Positions 36,662-47,954 of a DNA stretch of 64,000 nt are shown here, piece by piece. The position numbers and the translations under genes are program-made. Positions within the stretch are counted from its first letter, which is position 1. Each line of letters begins with the position of its first letter. The notes beneath the pieces were generated by a model, which saw only the letters and a list, made by a program, of their open reading frames with translations, was not told where the DNA came from and searched no databases. The stretch comes from Neisseriaceae bacterium. Lineage in GTDB: Bacteria; Pseudomonadota; Gammaproteobacteria; Burkholderiales; Chromobacteriaceae. Where the stretch lies: positions 62,001 to 126,000 of the forward strand of contig JAIYAC010000010.1 of assembly GCA_027489245.1 (NCBI GenBank), read 5' to 3'.

Positions 36662-37096
36662 CTACGACTCATCGTGGCAGGCGCAGGCCTCACCCGCGGC
36701 CGCGCCATCCAGGGTTTTCAGAATGCCGCAGTCCGCCAGCGTATGCGGGCTGTCGCAGCGGGCACGCAGCTGTTGCAGCTGTATTTCCAGCTTTTGCAGG
36801 GCTTCAATCTGGCTGTGCACGCGGCTGATCTGCTGGTCGATCAGGGCGTTGACGCGGTCGCACGGCTCGGCCGCCGGCTGCTGGTGAAAGCCCGCCAGCA
36901 GGCGGATATCGGCTAGTGGCATGCCCAGCGAGCGGCAGTGCAGGATAAACGCCAGCTGCTCCAGATGCGGCTGTTCGTAGCGGCGGTAACCGCTGCTACT
37001 GCGTGCAGGGGCGGGGAGCAGGCCTTCGCGTTCGTAATAGCGGATGGTTTCGCTTTCGCAGCCGGTGCGTTTTGCCAATTCGCCGATTTGCATCAT
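36662..37096 (-). CDS. cadR: MerR-family Cd/Pb/Zn-responsive regulator (CadR/PbrR type)
   Basis: 144 aa, AAGGAG ahead of a double ATG. The MerR helix-turn-helix is MQIGELAKRTGCESETIRYY. Metal-binding cysteines are at EPCDRVN (about residue 77) and in RARCDSPHTLADCGILKTL near 113-122, the CadR/PbrR pattern, with an extra Cys-rich tail ACACHDES. Without metal it represses, and with metal it activates, the divergent ATPase promoter by untwisting its 19-bp spacer. The operator at 37113-37143 lies between the two genes. Cd, Pb and Zn cannot be separated from sequence. Confidence 0.85.
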   Translation of the reverse strand: MMQIGELAKRTGCESETIRYYEREGLLPAPARSSSGYRRYEQPHLEQLAFILHCRSLGMPLADIRLLAGFHQQPAAEPCDRVNALIDQQISRVHSQIEALQKLEIQLQQLRARCDSPHTLADCGILKTLDGAAAGEACACHDES

Positions 37097-37112
37097 CTTT
37101 CTCCTTCGGGGC

Positions 37113-37143
37113 TTGACCTTATAGTAGCTACAGGGTTTGCAAT
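37113..37143 (+). promoter_or_regulatory. MerR-type promoter/operator of the metal ATPase gene
   Basis: TTGACC (-35, 37113-37118) and TGCAAT (-10, 37138-37143) are separated by 19 bp, the overlong spacer of MerR-controlled promoters. The spacer holds the dyad ACCTTATAG-TAG-CTACAGGGT, very close to the known Pb/Cd operator pattern. Confidence 0.88.
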
Positions 37144-37172
37144 AAGACAAGCAAGCTTCTGTGGAGACCAGC

Positions 37173-39481
<2,309 letters not shown>

Positions 39482-39485
<4 letters not shown>

Positions 39486-39940
39486 TGGGGTGGCTGGCGT
39501 GCAAGCTGCCGCCGCCGCTCTTGGCCCTGCTGTGCGGCTGGGGGATGGCGCAGCTGGCGCCAGCTTGGCCGCAATGGCCGACGGGGCTACGTACTGTGTT
39601 GATACTGGTATTGCTGCTGGCGGCGGTATTGCTGGAAGGCGACGCGGTGTGGGCTTTCGTGCAGCGGCGTACCACCATCAGCCCACTGCAGCCGCAGCGT
39701 AGCAGCGTACTGGTGGTAGACGGTTTCTACCGCTTTAGCCGCAACCCCATGTACCTGGGCATGCTGTGTCTTTTGCTGGCATGGGCCGTGTGGCTGGGGC
39801 AGTGGCTGGCGCTGGCCGGGCCGCTGGTGTTTGTGCTGTGGCTAAACCGTTTCCAGATTGCCCCGGAAGAACAGGCACTATTGGCGCGCTTTGGCAGCCG
39901 CTATGCCGCGTACTGCCGCCGGGTACGGCGCTGGTTGTAG
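39482..39940 (+). CDS. Isoprenylcysteine carboxyl methyltransferase-like membrane protein
   Basis: 152 aa with four likely membrane helices. The C-terminal half reads GFYRFSRNPMYLGMLCLLLA then PEEQALLARFGSRYAAYCRR, the SAM-binding pattern (RNPMY and E-x(n)-F-G-x-x-Y) of the ICMT/phospholipid methyltransferase families (PF04140/PF04191). The substrate in bacteria is unknown. The ATG overlaps the cadA stop (ATGA), so it is made together with the metal pump; the same pairing with metal resistance genes is seen in other bacteria, but the reason is not established. Confidence 0.85.
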
Positions 39941-39943
39941 CGC

Positions 39944-40255
39944 CTATACCTTCATGCCGCGCATGCCGGTTACCCGGAACGGGTACAGCTCGGGCACCAT
40001 CACGCCACCGGCTACCACCGGGTCGGCCTGCATGATGGCGCGGGCCTCGCTTTCTATGCCGGTCATGATCAGCACCATGGCAAAGGCCTGGGCGTTGTCT
40101 GCCGTGGTGCGGCCAAACAGCGTGACCTTGCCCGCCAGGCACAGGTCGTCCAGGTAGCAGGTGTGTTTGCTGATGCACTCTGCCTCGTGGTCGCTCAAAC
40201 CGGCGCGCAGCATGTCGGGGCGGGTAGGGCGTAGCAGGTAAAGGTAGTGATGCAT
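39944..40255 (-). CDS. YciI-family protein
   Basis: 103 aa. The family (PF03795) forms small ferredoxin-like folds with a conserved His/Asp pair of unclear function. Seen: HHYLYLLRPTRPDMLRAGLS, HTCYLDDLCLAGKVTLFGRT and a middle AFAMVLIMTGIESEARAIMQ with DPVVAGGVM, the usual D-P-F/V-x-x-x-G pattern. It starts 5 bases before the stop of the upstream SprA-type gene, which suggests coupling. Confidence 0.85.
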   Translation of the reverse strand: MHHYLYLLRPTRPDMLRAGLSDHEAECISKHTCYLDDLCLAGKVTLFGRTTADNAQAFAMVLIMTGIESEARAIMQADPVVAGGVMVPELYPFRVTGMRGMKV

Positions 40256-40259
40256 GGTG

Positions 40260-40790
40260 TCATGCCTGTGTATCAATGCCGCGACCTTGCAGGGCGGGGG
40301 CCGTGCTGTCTTGCGGCTGGTAGGTTTTCTCAATGTTGTTGCCAGCCTGGCGGGCAGCGGCCTGTTCGGCCATGGCTTGCAATGCCATCTGGCGTGCCTG
40401 CGCGGCCACGGCCTGGTCCTGGCCGGACGGCTCGGCGGGGGCCAGCGCGGCACGCTGTATGGCCTGGGCCTTGCGCAGGGTGTCTTCTGGCGCCCGCCCC
40501 GGGCTGACATCAATACTCACGTTGCCGCCTACGGCATAGCGTTTGCCATCCGGGCCTTGCTGATAGCTGTAGCTGGGGCCGCTCACACTCACGCCGCCCG
40601 CCGCCGCGATATGCGCCTGCTCGTGGGCACGCACTTCGCTATCGCGTGCTTTTAGCTGGTCTACCTGCTTTTGCTCCTCTTCGCTCAACGCCGCCGTGCC
40701 GTTTTGGCCACGGTCGGTGCTACCGGCCTGGCTGGCTGTAGGGGTGTAGGCGCTAGCGTAGTTGGCCGCAGAGGGGGCGCTTATGCTCAT
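40260..40790 (-). CDS. SprA-related putative metalloprotease-like protein
   Basis: 176 aa. The centre (residues about 45-125) matches the SprA-related family (PF12118): DQLKARDSEVRAHEQAHIAA with an HEQAH zinc-protease-like motif, then GPSYSYQQGPDGKRYAVGG, VSIDVSPGRAPEDTLRKAQ and APAEPSGQDQAVAAQA. Ends are low-complexity (Ser/Ala, Gln-rich). No signal peptide. Function of the family is not established. One repeated word copy lies in its 5' part (40761). Confidence 0.85.
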   Translation of the reverse strand: MSISAPSAANYASAYTPTASQAGSTDRGQNGTAALSEEEQKQVDQLKARDSEVRAHEQAHIAAAGGVSVSGPSYSYQQGPDGKRYAVGGNVSIDVSPGRAPEDTLRKAQAIQRAALAPAEPSGQDQAVAAQARQMALQAMAEQAAARQAGNNIEKTYQPQDSTAPALQGRGIDTQA

Positions 40791-40834
40791 TTCTATCAGG
40801 TGCTTGGCTGTTGCCTATAAGCATAGACCATAAA

Positions 40835-40862
40835 AAACGGCCTGCTGTTGTGCGCAGGCCGT
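40835..40862 (-). terminator. Terminator of the ABC exporter gene
   Basis: Stem ACGGCCTGC / GCAGGCCGT around TGTTGTGC, followed on the minus strand by TTTTTT; 22 bp beyond the stop. Confidence 0.85.
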
Positions 40863-40883
40863 GTATGACAAGGGCCAGGCAGC

Positions 40884-42644
40884 TCAGCCCTGGCGCTCGC
40901 CGGTTTGCAGGCGCCACAGCGCGGCGTAGCTGCCGTTTTGCGCCAGCAGCAGCGCATGGGTGCCCGACTCCACAATCTGGCCGTGCTCCATCACGTGGAT
41001 GCAGTCGGCGTGGCGCACGGTGGACAGGCGGTGGGCAATCACCAGTGTGGTGCGCCCGCGGGATACCACGTCCAGCGAGCGCTGGATGGCGGCTTCGGTT
41101 TCGTTGTCTACCGCACTGGTGGCTTCGTCCAGTATCAGGATGCGCGGGTCTTTCAGAATGGCGCGCGCCAAGGCCAGGCGCTGGCGCTGGCCGCCAGACA
41201 GTTTCTGGCCACGCTCACCCACCGGGGTGTCGTAGCCTTGCGGCAGCCGCGTAATGAACTCGTGCGCTTCGGCGGCGCGGGCGGCGGCCTCGATGGCGCT
41301 GCGGCCAACCTGGCCTATGCCGTAGGCGATGTTGTCGGCCACGCTGCCATCGGTCAGGAAGACATCCTGGCTCACGTAGCCGATCTGGCGGCGCAGGGCA
41401 GTCAGCGACAGCTCGCGGATATCGTGGCCATCCAGCCGGATGGCCCCGGCTGGGGCATCGTAAAAACGCAGTAGCAGCTTGACCAGTGTGCTCTTGCCCG
41501 AGCCGGTAGCGCCGACAAAGGCCACGGTGCGCCCGGCGGGGATGGTAAGCGACACATTGTGCAGCACGGTGAGGTCGCCGTAGCCGAATGACAGGTTTTC
41601 GAAAGCCAGGCTGCCGGATACTGTACCGGTTGGCAGCGCTTTGCCATCGTACGGTATCGAGACGGGTGTGGAGAGCACGTCAAGCACACGGTCGATGGCC
41701 GTCATCGAGCGCTGGTACAGGTCGGCAATATCGGCCAGCCCCACCAGCGGCCACAATAGCCGCTGCGTGAGGTACACCAGCACCGAATAGCTGCCAACAC
41801 CGATATCACCGTGCAGGGCCAGCCAGCCGCCGTACACCAGCGTCACCACAAAGCCGGCCAGAATGGCCATGCGGATCACCGGAATAATGGCGGACGACAG
41901 GCGGATGGCGTCGGCGTTGGCCTGGCGGTAGTGCTCGCTGGCCTGGCGGATATGCTCGGCTTCGAAGGCCTCGGCGGTAAACGCTTTAATGGTGGCAATG
42001 CCCAGCAGGTTGTTGCTGAGGCGGCCGTTAATCACCCCGGCGGCTTCGCGCACTGCGCTGTAGCGCGGGGCAATACGCTTCTGGAACCAGAACGTGCCCA
42101 CCAGGATCAGCGGCACCGGAAACAGCGCCAGCATGGCCAGCTGCGGGGCCAGGTAAAAGAACACGGCACCAACCATAATGGAGGAACACACCACCTGGAT
42201 AATGCTGTTGGCGCCACCGTTCAGAAAGCGCTCCATCTGGTTGATGTCATCATTCAGGATGGACATCAGGCTGCCGGTGCGCTTGTCTTCAAAGTAAGAC
42301 AGCGGCAGCTTTTGCACGTGGTCATAGGCATCCAGCCGCAGCACGTGCTGCAGGTTTTGCGCCAGGTTGCGCCAGCGTAGCTGGTACAAGTATTCGAATA
42401 ACGATTCACCCGCCCAGATCAGCACCGTCAGCCCGCCCAGCCACAAAAGCTGCTCAAAGCTGTCGGTAATGCCCAGGCGGGCCAGGAAAGAGTCCTGCTT
42501 GCTGACCACCACATCCACTGCCACGCCGATCAACACCTCGGGCAGGATGTCGAAAAACTTGTTGATGGCCGAAAAGGCCGAGGCAAGATAGGCATCGCGC
42601 CGGTATTGGCGGGCATAATGAAAGAGCCGTGACAGGGATGACAT
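40884..42644 (-). CDS. ABC exporter, fused permease and ATPase (MsbA/MdlB-like)
   Basis: 586 aa. The N-terminal ~330 residues form a six-helix exporter domain; the C-terminal domain has Walker A VGATGSGKSTLVKLLL, signature LSGGQRQRLALARAIL and Walker B RILILDEATSAVD. It acts as a homo- or heterodimer in the inner membrane. The substrate cannot be told; lipid-, peptide- and drug-exporting relatives all look alike. It stands alone with its own terminator. The N-terminus (SSLSRLFHYARQYRRDAYLA) is of the ABC-B type lacking an accessory domain. Confidence 0.88.
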   Translation of the reverse strand: MSSLSRLFHYARQYRRDAYLASAFSAINKFFDILPEVLIGVAVDVVVSKQDSFLARLGITDSFEQLLWLGGLTVLIWAGESLFEYLYQLRWRNLAQNLQHVLRLDAYDHVQKLPLSYFEDKRTGSLMSILNDDINQMERFLNGGANSIIQVVCSSIMVGAVFFYLAPQLAMLALFPVPLILVGTFWFQKRIAPRYSAVREAAGVINGRLSNNLLGIATIKAFTAEAFEAEHIRQASEHYRQANADAIRLSSAIIPVIRMAILAGFVVTLVYGGWLALHGDIGVGSYSVLVYLTQRLLWPLVGLADIADLYQRSMTAIDRVLDVLSTPVSIPYDGKALPTGTVSGSLAFENLSFGYGDLTVLHNVSLTIPAGRTVAFVGATGSGKSTLVKLLLRFYDAPAGAIRLDGHDIRELSLTALRRQIGYVSQDVFLTDGSVADNIAYGIGQVGRSAIEAAARAAEAHEFITRLPQGYDTPVGERGQKLSGGQRQRLALARAILKDPRILILDEATSAVDNETEAAIQRSLDVVSRGRTTLVIAHRLSTVRHADCIHVMEHGQIVESGTHALLLAQNGSYAALWRLQTGERQG

Positions 42645-42722
42645 GGTATCTGGCGGGTATCAATGGGGGGGATGGCGATTGTACGCCGCCATACCAGAAG
42701 AATGAAACGGGAATAATTAGCA

Positions 42723-43208
42723 ATGACTGAACACTCTGTTAACCAGCGCGAGCTCACCATGTCGGTACTGATGACGCCGGACATGGCCAACTTCTCCGGC
42801 AACGTCCACGGCGGTGTGCTGCTGAAACTGCTAGACCAGGTCGCCTACGCCTGCGCCAGCCGTTACGCCGGCTGCTATGTGGTCACGCTGTCGGTAGACC
42901 AGGTACTGTTCAAGCAGCCCATCCACGTGGGCGAGATGGTGACCTTTCTGGCCAGTGTGAACCACGTTGGCCGCACCTCGATGGAAGTCGGCATCAAGGT
43001 GGTGGCCGAAAACATCCAGCAGCGCACTGTGCGCCACACCAATAGCTGCTACTTCACCATGGTGGCCTGGGCCGACGGTAAAGCCATGCCGGTACCGCCG
43101 CTGGCGCTGGAAAGCGACACCCACAAAAAGCGCTTTCGCGAAGCCGAAATCCGCAAGCAGATGCGCCTGGAGGCCGAGCAGCGCATGCAGCAGGCAGGCA
43201 CTGCATGA
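42723..43208 (+). CDS. Acyl-CoA thioesterase, hotdog fold (YciA-like)
   Basis: 161 aa. The hotdog motif MTPDMANFSGNVHGGVLLKL, with the catalytic Asn/Asp region and HGG, then LDQVAYACASRYAG, is typical of YciA/acyl-CoA hydrolases that split acyl-CoA to free acid and CoA. A charged helical tail follows residue 130. It overlaps the acetyltransferase gene by 4 bp. Contains one copy of the repeated word. Confidence 0.88.
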   Translation: MTEHSVNQRELTMSVLMTPDMANFSGNVHGGVLLKLLDQVAYACASRYAGCYVVTLSVDQVLFKQPIHVGEMVTFLASVNHVGRTSMEVGIKVVAENIQQRTVRHTNSCYFTMVAWADGKAMPVPPLALESDTHKKRFREAEIRKQMRLEAEQRMQQAGTA

Positions 43209-43651
43209 AAGAAGGCCTGGTTCCGCTCACCGCGCTAGACAAGCCACGCGCTTACGACATCTACTGCGCCGGTATGCAAGGCAAGCTCAGCCGCTGCGCC
43301 GGGTGGGACCCGGTATTGCAACGGCAGGGCTTCGAGCACAGCTTTACCGCCGGTACGCTGTTCTGGTACCGGCACCAGGGCCAGGAGGTGGCGCTGGTCA
43401 GCATGTCGCGCCGTGATTATGGCCTGCACGTACACCTGCTGGTGGTGCTGGACGCCTGGCGCCGCCAGGGCATGGGGCGGCGCGTGCTGGCGCATTTGCA
43501 TGGCCTCAGCCGTGGCCGCGTGACGCTAAGCTGCTTGCGCGACGACAAACCCGTGCGGGCTTTCTATGCCGAAATGGGTTACCACATCGCCGGCATGGAG
43601 CCGGACTTTCTCAATCTGGAATGGCCAGGGCCGCAGGCTAAGGCAGGCTGA
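43205..43651 (+). CDS. GNAT-family N-acetyltransferase
   Basis: 148 aa. The acetyl-CoA-binding motif LDAWRRQGMGRRVLAHLHGL (R/Q-x-x-G-x-G/A) is at about residue 78. The C-terminal strand-helix AFYAEMGYHIAG is also typical. The substrate is unknown. ATGA overlap with the thioesterase gene upstream indicates coupling. Confidence 0.82.
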   Translation: MKEGLVPLTALDKPRAYDIYCAGMQGKLSRCAGWDPVLQRQGFEHSFTAGTLFWYRHQGQEVALVSMSRRDYGLHVHLLVVLDAWRRQGMGRRVLAHLHGLSRGRVTLSCLRDDKPVRAFYAEMGYHIAGMEPDFLNLEWPGPQAKAG

Positions 43652-43724
43652 GCGCCAGCCCGGCCAGCTTGGGGCGGGCGCGGCTTTGCCCTACAATGCG
43701 CGCCTCTTTGACCGAAAGCCCGCC

Positions 43725-44402
43725 ATGTCTGCCTACCAGCTCGTGCATGCTCACCCGCAGTTTTACGTGATTGATAAAGCCCCCGGCGTCAGCTTTCACC
43801 GCGAAGACGATACCCCCGGCCTGATGGACGCCCTGCGCGACGGCCTGCAAGACGACGCGCTGTGGCCGGTACACCGGCTGGATCGCATCACCAGTGGCCT
43901 GATCGTGGTGGCGCGTAGCCAGGCCGCCGCCGCCGCGCTGGGCGCCGCCTTTGCCGGGCGCGAGGTGGAAAAATATTACCTGGCGCTGTCCGACGCCAAG
44001 CCCGCCCGCAAGCAGGGCCTGATCAAGGGCGATATGGACAAAGGCCGTGGCGGCGCCTGGAAGCTGTGCAAAAGTGCGGCCAACCCGGCCGTCACCCAGT
44101 TTTTCAGCCACAGCCTGGCCCCCGACCTGCGCCTGTTTGTACTGCGCCCGCGCACCGGCAAAACCCACCAGCTACGCGTGGCGATGAAGTCGCTGGGGGC
44201 GCCCATTCTGGGCGATGCGCTCTACGGCGGCAGCGCCGCCGACCGGGGCTACCTGCACGCCTATGCGCTGGCCTTTACCCTGGACGGTGAAACGCATCGT
44301 TTTAGCTGCCTGCCGCAATGGGGCGAACGTTGGCCGCAGCCCGCGCTCGCTGATTATCTGGCGGCCAACCCGCCCACCAGCCTGCCGTGGCCGGTGCTGT
44401 AG
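43725..44402 (+). CDS. RluA-family pseudouridine synthase
   Basis: 225 aa from ATG 43725. The catalytic motif HRLDRITSGLIVVARS (Asp in HRLDRxTSG) and KTHQLRVAMKSLGAPILGD place it in the RluA/RluC group that isomerises uridine in rRNA or tRNA. No S4 domain; the protein is short, as in the TIGR01621-type enzymes near 220 aa. Target site unknown. The upstream gap is 73 bp. Confidence 0.88.
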   Translation: MSAYQLVHAHPQFYVIDKAPGVSFHREDDTPGLMDALRDGLQDDALWPVHRLDRITSGLIVVARSQAAAAALGAAFAGREVEKYYLALSDAKPARKQGLIKGDMDKGRGGAWKLCKSAANPAVTQFFSHSLAPDLRLFVLRPRTGKTHQLRVAMKSLGAPILGDALYGGSAADRGYLHAYALAFTLDGETHRFSCLPQWGERWPQPALADYLAANPPTSLPWPVL

Positions 44403-44428
44403 GCGCTTGCTCCCGCCAAGGCAAACAT

Positions 44429-44464
44429 GAAAAAAGCCGGTCGCGTGGGCGAACCGGCTTTTTC
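44429..44464. terminator. Bidirectional terminator between pseudouridine synthase and peptide transporter genes
   Basis: AAAAAGCCGGT / ACCGGCTTTTT around a 14-base loop gives U-runs on both strands between convergent genes. Confidence 0.85.
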
Positions 44465-44477
44465 ATGGCAGAGGCAG

Positions 44478-45848
44478 TTAGCCCAGACCGTGCATCATCT
44501 TTTTCAGCTTGCCCGACAGCAGGAACAACACCAGCGCGGCGCTCCCCGCCATGATCACGAACAGCATGAAGAAGTCGTGCAGGTTGGCCACGGTGTAGCC
44601 CAGGAACACCGGCAGCGGCTTGCCCGGCTCCGGGTACAGGCCGGACAGCACGCCGGCAAACTTGTTGGCCAGCGCGCTGGACAAGAACCACACGCCCATC
44701 ATCATCGACACCAGGCGGGCGGGTGACAGCTTCACCACCAGCGACAAGCCGATAGGCGACAGGCACAGCTCGCCAAAGGTATGGATGCTGTACAGGCTGA
44801 TCAGCCACAGCATGCTCACTTTCACGCCCGGTGCCAGGCCGTTCACGCCCAGCGCGATGATCAGGTAGCCGATGGCCAGCAGCAGCAGGCCGATGGCCAT
44901 TTTCATCGGCGAGTTCGGCTCCAGGCCTTTTTTGCCCAGCGTCAGCCACAGCCAGGCAAACAGCGGCGCGCACACCACGATTACCACCGGGTTGATGCTC
45001 TGGAAGAACGACGCCGGCACGGTCCAGCCCAGCAGCTGGCGGTTGGTTTGTTCCTCGGCAAAGAAAGTCAGCGAGGCGCCGGCCTGCTCGAAGGCGGACC
45101 AGAAAAAGATCACGAACGCCGATAGCAGCATGATCACCGCCAGGCGGTCTTTTTCCTGGCGCGTCAGCGGCGCGTGGCGGATCTTCTCGCCGCTCTCGTG
45201 ATGCCGCTTGGGCGGCAGGCCGATGGCCGCGCCTTCCGGGGTGACCAGGTAGCGGTTGCGCAAGCTCAGAAACAGCGCCAGCGACACCAGCATGCCGATA
45301 CCGGCAGCCAGAAAGCCCCATTTGAAATCGGCCGGGTGGCCGGTATCGCCCAGCGTGCCGCACACCAGCGGTGCCAGCAGCGCGCCAGCGTTGATGCCCA
45401 TGTAGAACAGGGTGAAGGCGGAATCCACACGCTTGTCGCCTGCCGGGTACAGCTGGCCCACCATGGACGAAATATTCGGTTTGAACAGGCCGTTACCGGC
45501 GATCAGCAGCGCCAGGCCGCCAAACATCAGCGGGGTGGCGGTAGCCGGCTGCTGGTACAGCGTGGCGGCAAAAAACATGGAAAACTGGCCGGCGGCCATC
45601 AGTAGCGCACCGCTCACAATCGCGCGGCGGTTGCCCCAGTAGCGGTCGGCAATATAGCCGCCCAGCAGCGGCGCAAAGTACACCAGGCCGGTGTAGCTGC
45701 CGTAAATCTCGGATGCGTAGGCTTTGTCGAACATCAGCGCCTTGACCATGAACAGCACAAAGATGGCGCGCATGCCGTAGTAGCTGAAGCGTTCCCACAT
45801 TTCGGTCACAAACAGCAGGTACAGACCGCGAGGGTGTTGTCGGTACAT
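44478..45848 (-). CDS. Proton-dependent oligopeptide transporter (POT/PTR family)
   Basis: 456 aa with 12-14 membrane helices. Signature motifs: EMWERFSYYGMRAIF (ExxERxxYY) at the start and FTLFYMGINAGALLAPLVCG (FYxxINxG), plus FGELCLSPIGLS. It imports di- and tripeptides with protons. It is divergent from the tna operon with 324 bp between gene and tnaC; tnaA here has no adjacent tnaB permease, so this transporter might supply tryptophan-containing peptides, but that is only a suggestion. Confidence 0.92.
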   Translation of the reverse strand: MYRQHPRGLYLLFVTEMWERFSYYGMRAIFVLFMVKALMFDKAYASEIYGSYTGLVYFAPLLGGYIADRYWGNRRAIVSGALLMAAGQFSMFFAATLYQQPATATPLMFGGLALLIAGNGLFKPNISSMVGQLYPAGDKRVDSAFTLFYMGINAGALLAPLVCGTLGDTGHPADFKWGFLAAGIGMLVSLALFLSLRNRYLVTPEGAAIGLPPKRHHESGEKIRHAPLTRQEKDRLAVIMLLSAFVIFFWSAFEQAGASLTFFAEEQTNRQLLGWTVPASFFQSINPVVIVVCAPLFAWLWLTLGKKGLEPNSPMKMAIGLLLLAIGYLIIALGVNGLAPGVKVSMLWLISLYSIHTFGELCLSPIGLSLVVKLSPARLVSMMMGVWFLSSALANKFAGVLSGLYPEPGKPLPVFLGYTVANLHDFFMLFVIMAGSAALVLFLLSGKLKKMMHGLG

Positions 45849-46172
45849 GAGGGTCTTTCTCTAGTGGTGAGTGAAGTGCACAGCCCTTTTTTCTGTGGGG
45901 GGGCTTTGGCAAAGGGGTGGGATTGTGCTGATGGTTTGGCGCTAATGCAATAGAAAAATGCGCTAAATTGAACATTTATGGCGTTATATTGTAATAAATT
46001 GCGGAAACTTATTTGATATGCATGGTTGTATAGTGTAAATATTCCAGCGTGGCTGTGTGGTTTTCACTATCGAATTGCTGCGGTGTAGCATTAATAAATC
46101 TTGCTGCCGGATGGCGGCTGGCGTAGGCTGCAGTGTGGCCCGTGCGGCCACCCGACACACTGGAGAACGTGC
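45849..46172. other. Divergent promoter region between peptide transporter and tna operon
   Basis: 324 bp without a gene. The middle (45940-46040) is AT-rich and must contain both promoters. I looked for a TGTGA-N6-TCACA CRP site, as tna operons are catabolite-controlled, and saw no convincing one. Confidence 0.6.
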
Positions 46173-46277
46173 ATGAAACCGCTAGTTTGCCCCGCAGCAA
46201 GCAGCGCCTGCCGCAGCCTGCTGCCCAACTGGTATAACCTCGACGTTGTACTGGCCAACGACTTTCCCCGTGCCTGA
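46173..46277 (+). CDS. tnaC: TnaC-type tryptophan-sensing leader peptide
   Basis: A 34-aa open frame with TGGAG before its ATG, ending 202 bp before tnaA. Its C-terminal half reads NWYNLDVVLANDFPRA. This matches the TnaC stalling core: W-F/Y-N-I/L-D, and a Pro exactly 12 residues after the Trp, as in E. coli (Trp12 to Pro24) and in Proteus, where two residues also follow the Pro. In TnaC systems free tryptophan stalls the ribosome at the end of the leader, hiding the Rho site and letting RNA polymerase continue into tnaA. The N-terminal half shows no likeness, as expected. Too short for ordinary gene calling. Confidence 0.88.
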   Translation: MKPLVCPAASSACRSLLPNWYNLDVVLANDFPRA

Positions 46278-46479
46278 TGCCCCTGGGTAGCCACCCGGCT
46301 GCCCGTCTGTTTTAAAGCCAAACTAAACAATCAACTGACACCTGTAGCCTTGCCACGCTGCGTTGCTGCGCGTTATTGCCGCGCCCGCAGTGTGCCGCCG
46401 CGCCGCCCCGTCACGCCCATGCTACGTGCCGGTGGCGCCTGCGCGGCAGCCAGGTTGGCCGCAGGTATGGAGCATCAAC
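46278..46479 (+). promoter_or_regulatory. tnaC-tnaA spacer, probable Rho-dependent attenuation region
   Basis: 202 bp without a reading frame of its own, very rich in C over G in places (46278-46310 and 46380-46430) and without an intrinsic terminator, as expected of a Rho loading region. The repeated word lies near its end (46454). Confidence 0.6.
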
Positions 46480-47868
46480 ATGGCACGACGCATTCCTGAA
46501 CCTTTCCGCATCAAGATGGTAGAGCCCATCAAGCAGACCACCCCGGAATACCGCCGCCAGGCGCTGGCCGCAGCCGGCTGGAACCCCTTCCTGCTGCGTG
46601 GCGAAGACGTGTACATCGACCTGCTGACCGACAGCGGCACAGGCGCCATGTCGGACCGCCAGTGGGCCGGCGTGATGATGGGCGACGAAGCCTACGCCGG
46701 CAGTCGCAACTTCTACGAGCTGGAGGCCACGGTCAAAGAGGTATTCGGCTACGCCCACACCCTGCCCACCCACCAGGGCCGCGGTGCCGAGCAGATCCTG
46801 TTCCCCGAGCTGGTAAAACGCTGCGGCAGCCAGCAGCCGGTATTCCTGTCCAACTACCACTTTGACACCACCAAGGCACACGTAGAGATTGCCGGCGCAC
46901 GCGCCATCAACGTGCTGACGCCGCAGGCGCTGGATACCACCACCGCCTACGACTGGAAGGGCGATTTCGACCTGCCGCGCCTGGCCGCGCTGATCGAAGA
47001 GCACGGTGCGGCCAACGTGGCTGGCCTCATCATCACCGTGACCTGCAATAGCGCGGGTGGCCAGCCGGTCAGCATGACCAGCATCCGCGAGTCGGCCGCG
47101 CTGGCGCGCCGCCACGGTATTCCGGTGATCATCGACGCGGCGCGCTTTGCCGAAAACGCCTGGTTCATCCAGCAGCGCGACCCGGACTACGCCAGCAAGT
47201 CGGTACCGGCCATCGTGTACGAGATGTTCAGCCACGGCGATATGTTCACCATGTCGGCCAAGAAAGACGCGCTGGTCAATATCGGTGGCCTGTGCTGCTT
47301 CAAGCACGACGAAAACCTGTTCCGCAGCGTGCAGGTGCGCTGTGTGGCGATGGAAGGCTTTGTCACCTACGGCGGCCTGGCCGGGCGCGACATGGCGGCG
47401 CTGGCCGTGGGCCTGAAAGAAGGCATGGACGAGGGCTATCTGGCCTACCGTATCGGCCAGGTGGCTTACCTGGGCGACAGGTTGGCCGCAGGCGGTATCC
47501 CGATCCAGACGCCCACTGGCGGCCACGCCGTGTTCGTGGACGCCAAAAAGCTGCTGCCGCACATCCCGGCCGGGCAGTTCCCCGCGCACGCGCTGGCCTG
47601 CGAGCTGTACCTGGAAGGCGGCATTCGCGGCGTGGAAATCGGCTCGCTGCTGCTGGGGCGCAACCCGGCTACTGGCGAGCAGGAGCCGTCGCCGTTCGAG
47701 CTGCTGCGCCTGACCATCCCGCGCCGCGTGTACACCAACGACCACATGGACTACATCGCCGACTGCCTGATCGACATCCAGCAGCGCGCCAGCAGCATCC
47801 GTGGCCTGGGTTTTGACTACGAGCCGCCCATCCTGCGCCACTTCACCGCACGGCTGCACCCGCTGTAA
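46480..47868 (+). CDS. tnaA: Tryptophanase
   Basis: 462 aa from ATG 46480 (GGAG seven bases ahead). It splits tryptophan into indole, pyruvate and ammonia using pyridoxal phosphate. The fold-type I pattern is clear: [15 protein letters not shown], cofactor Asp in [13 protein letters not shown] and the cofactor Lys in [16 protein letters not shown]. Length is near the E. coli enzyme (471). tyrosine phenol-lyase is the near relative; the tnaC leader upstream supports tryptophanase. Two further repeated word copies lie inside. No tnaB permease follows; a terminator does. Confidence 0.95.
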   Translation: MARRIPEPFRIKMVEPIKQTTPEYRRQALAAAGWNPFLLRGEDVYIDLLTDSGTGAMSDRQWAGVMMGDEAYAGSRNFYELEATVKEVFGYAHTLPTHQGRGAEQILFPELVKRCGSQQPVFLSNYHFDTTKAHVEIAGARAINVLTPQALDTTTAYDWKGDFDLPRLAALIEEHGAANVAGLIITVTCNSAGGQPVSMTSIRESAALARRHGIPVIIDAARFAENAWFIQQRDPDYASKSVPAIVYEMFSHGDMFTMSAKKDALVNIGGLCCFKHDENLFRSVQVRCVAMEGFVTYGGLAGRDMAALAVGLKEGMDEGYLAYRIGQVAYLGDRLAAGGIPIQTPTGGHAVFVDAKKLLPHIPAGQFPAHALACELYLEGGIRGVEIGSLLLGRNPATGEQEPSPFELLRLTIPRRVYTNDHMDYIADCLIDIQQRASSIRGLGFDYEPPILRHFTARLHPL

Positions 47869-47893
47869 GCCGTTTTATTGCCACCTCTAGCCA

Positions 47894-47920
47894 CCCCGCT
47901 GCCATGCAGCGGGGTTTTTT
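47894..47920 (+). terminator. tnaA terminator
   Basis: CCCCGCTGC / GCAGCGGGG around CAT, followed by TTTTTT, 26 bp after the stop. Confidence 0.92.
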
Positions 47921-47954
47921 GTGGCCTTGTATAGTGCAGGCAGGAGGAGCAGGC

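Noticed and set aside
37161-37172. GTG start of the metal ATPase at 37161
   Set aside because: The ribosome site GTGGAG lies within these bases and serves the ATG at 37173.
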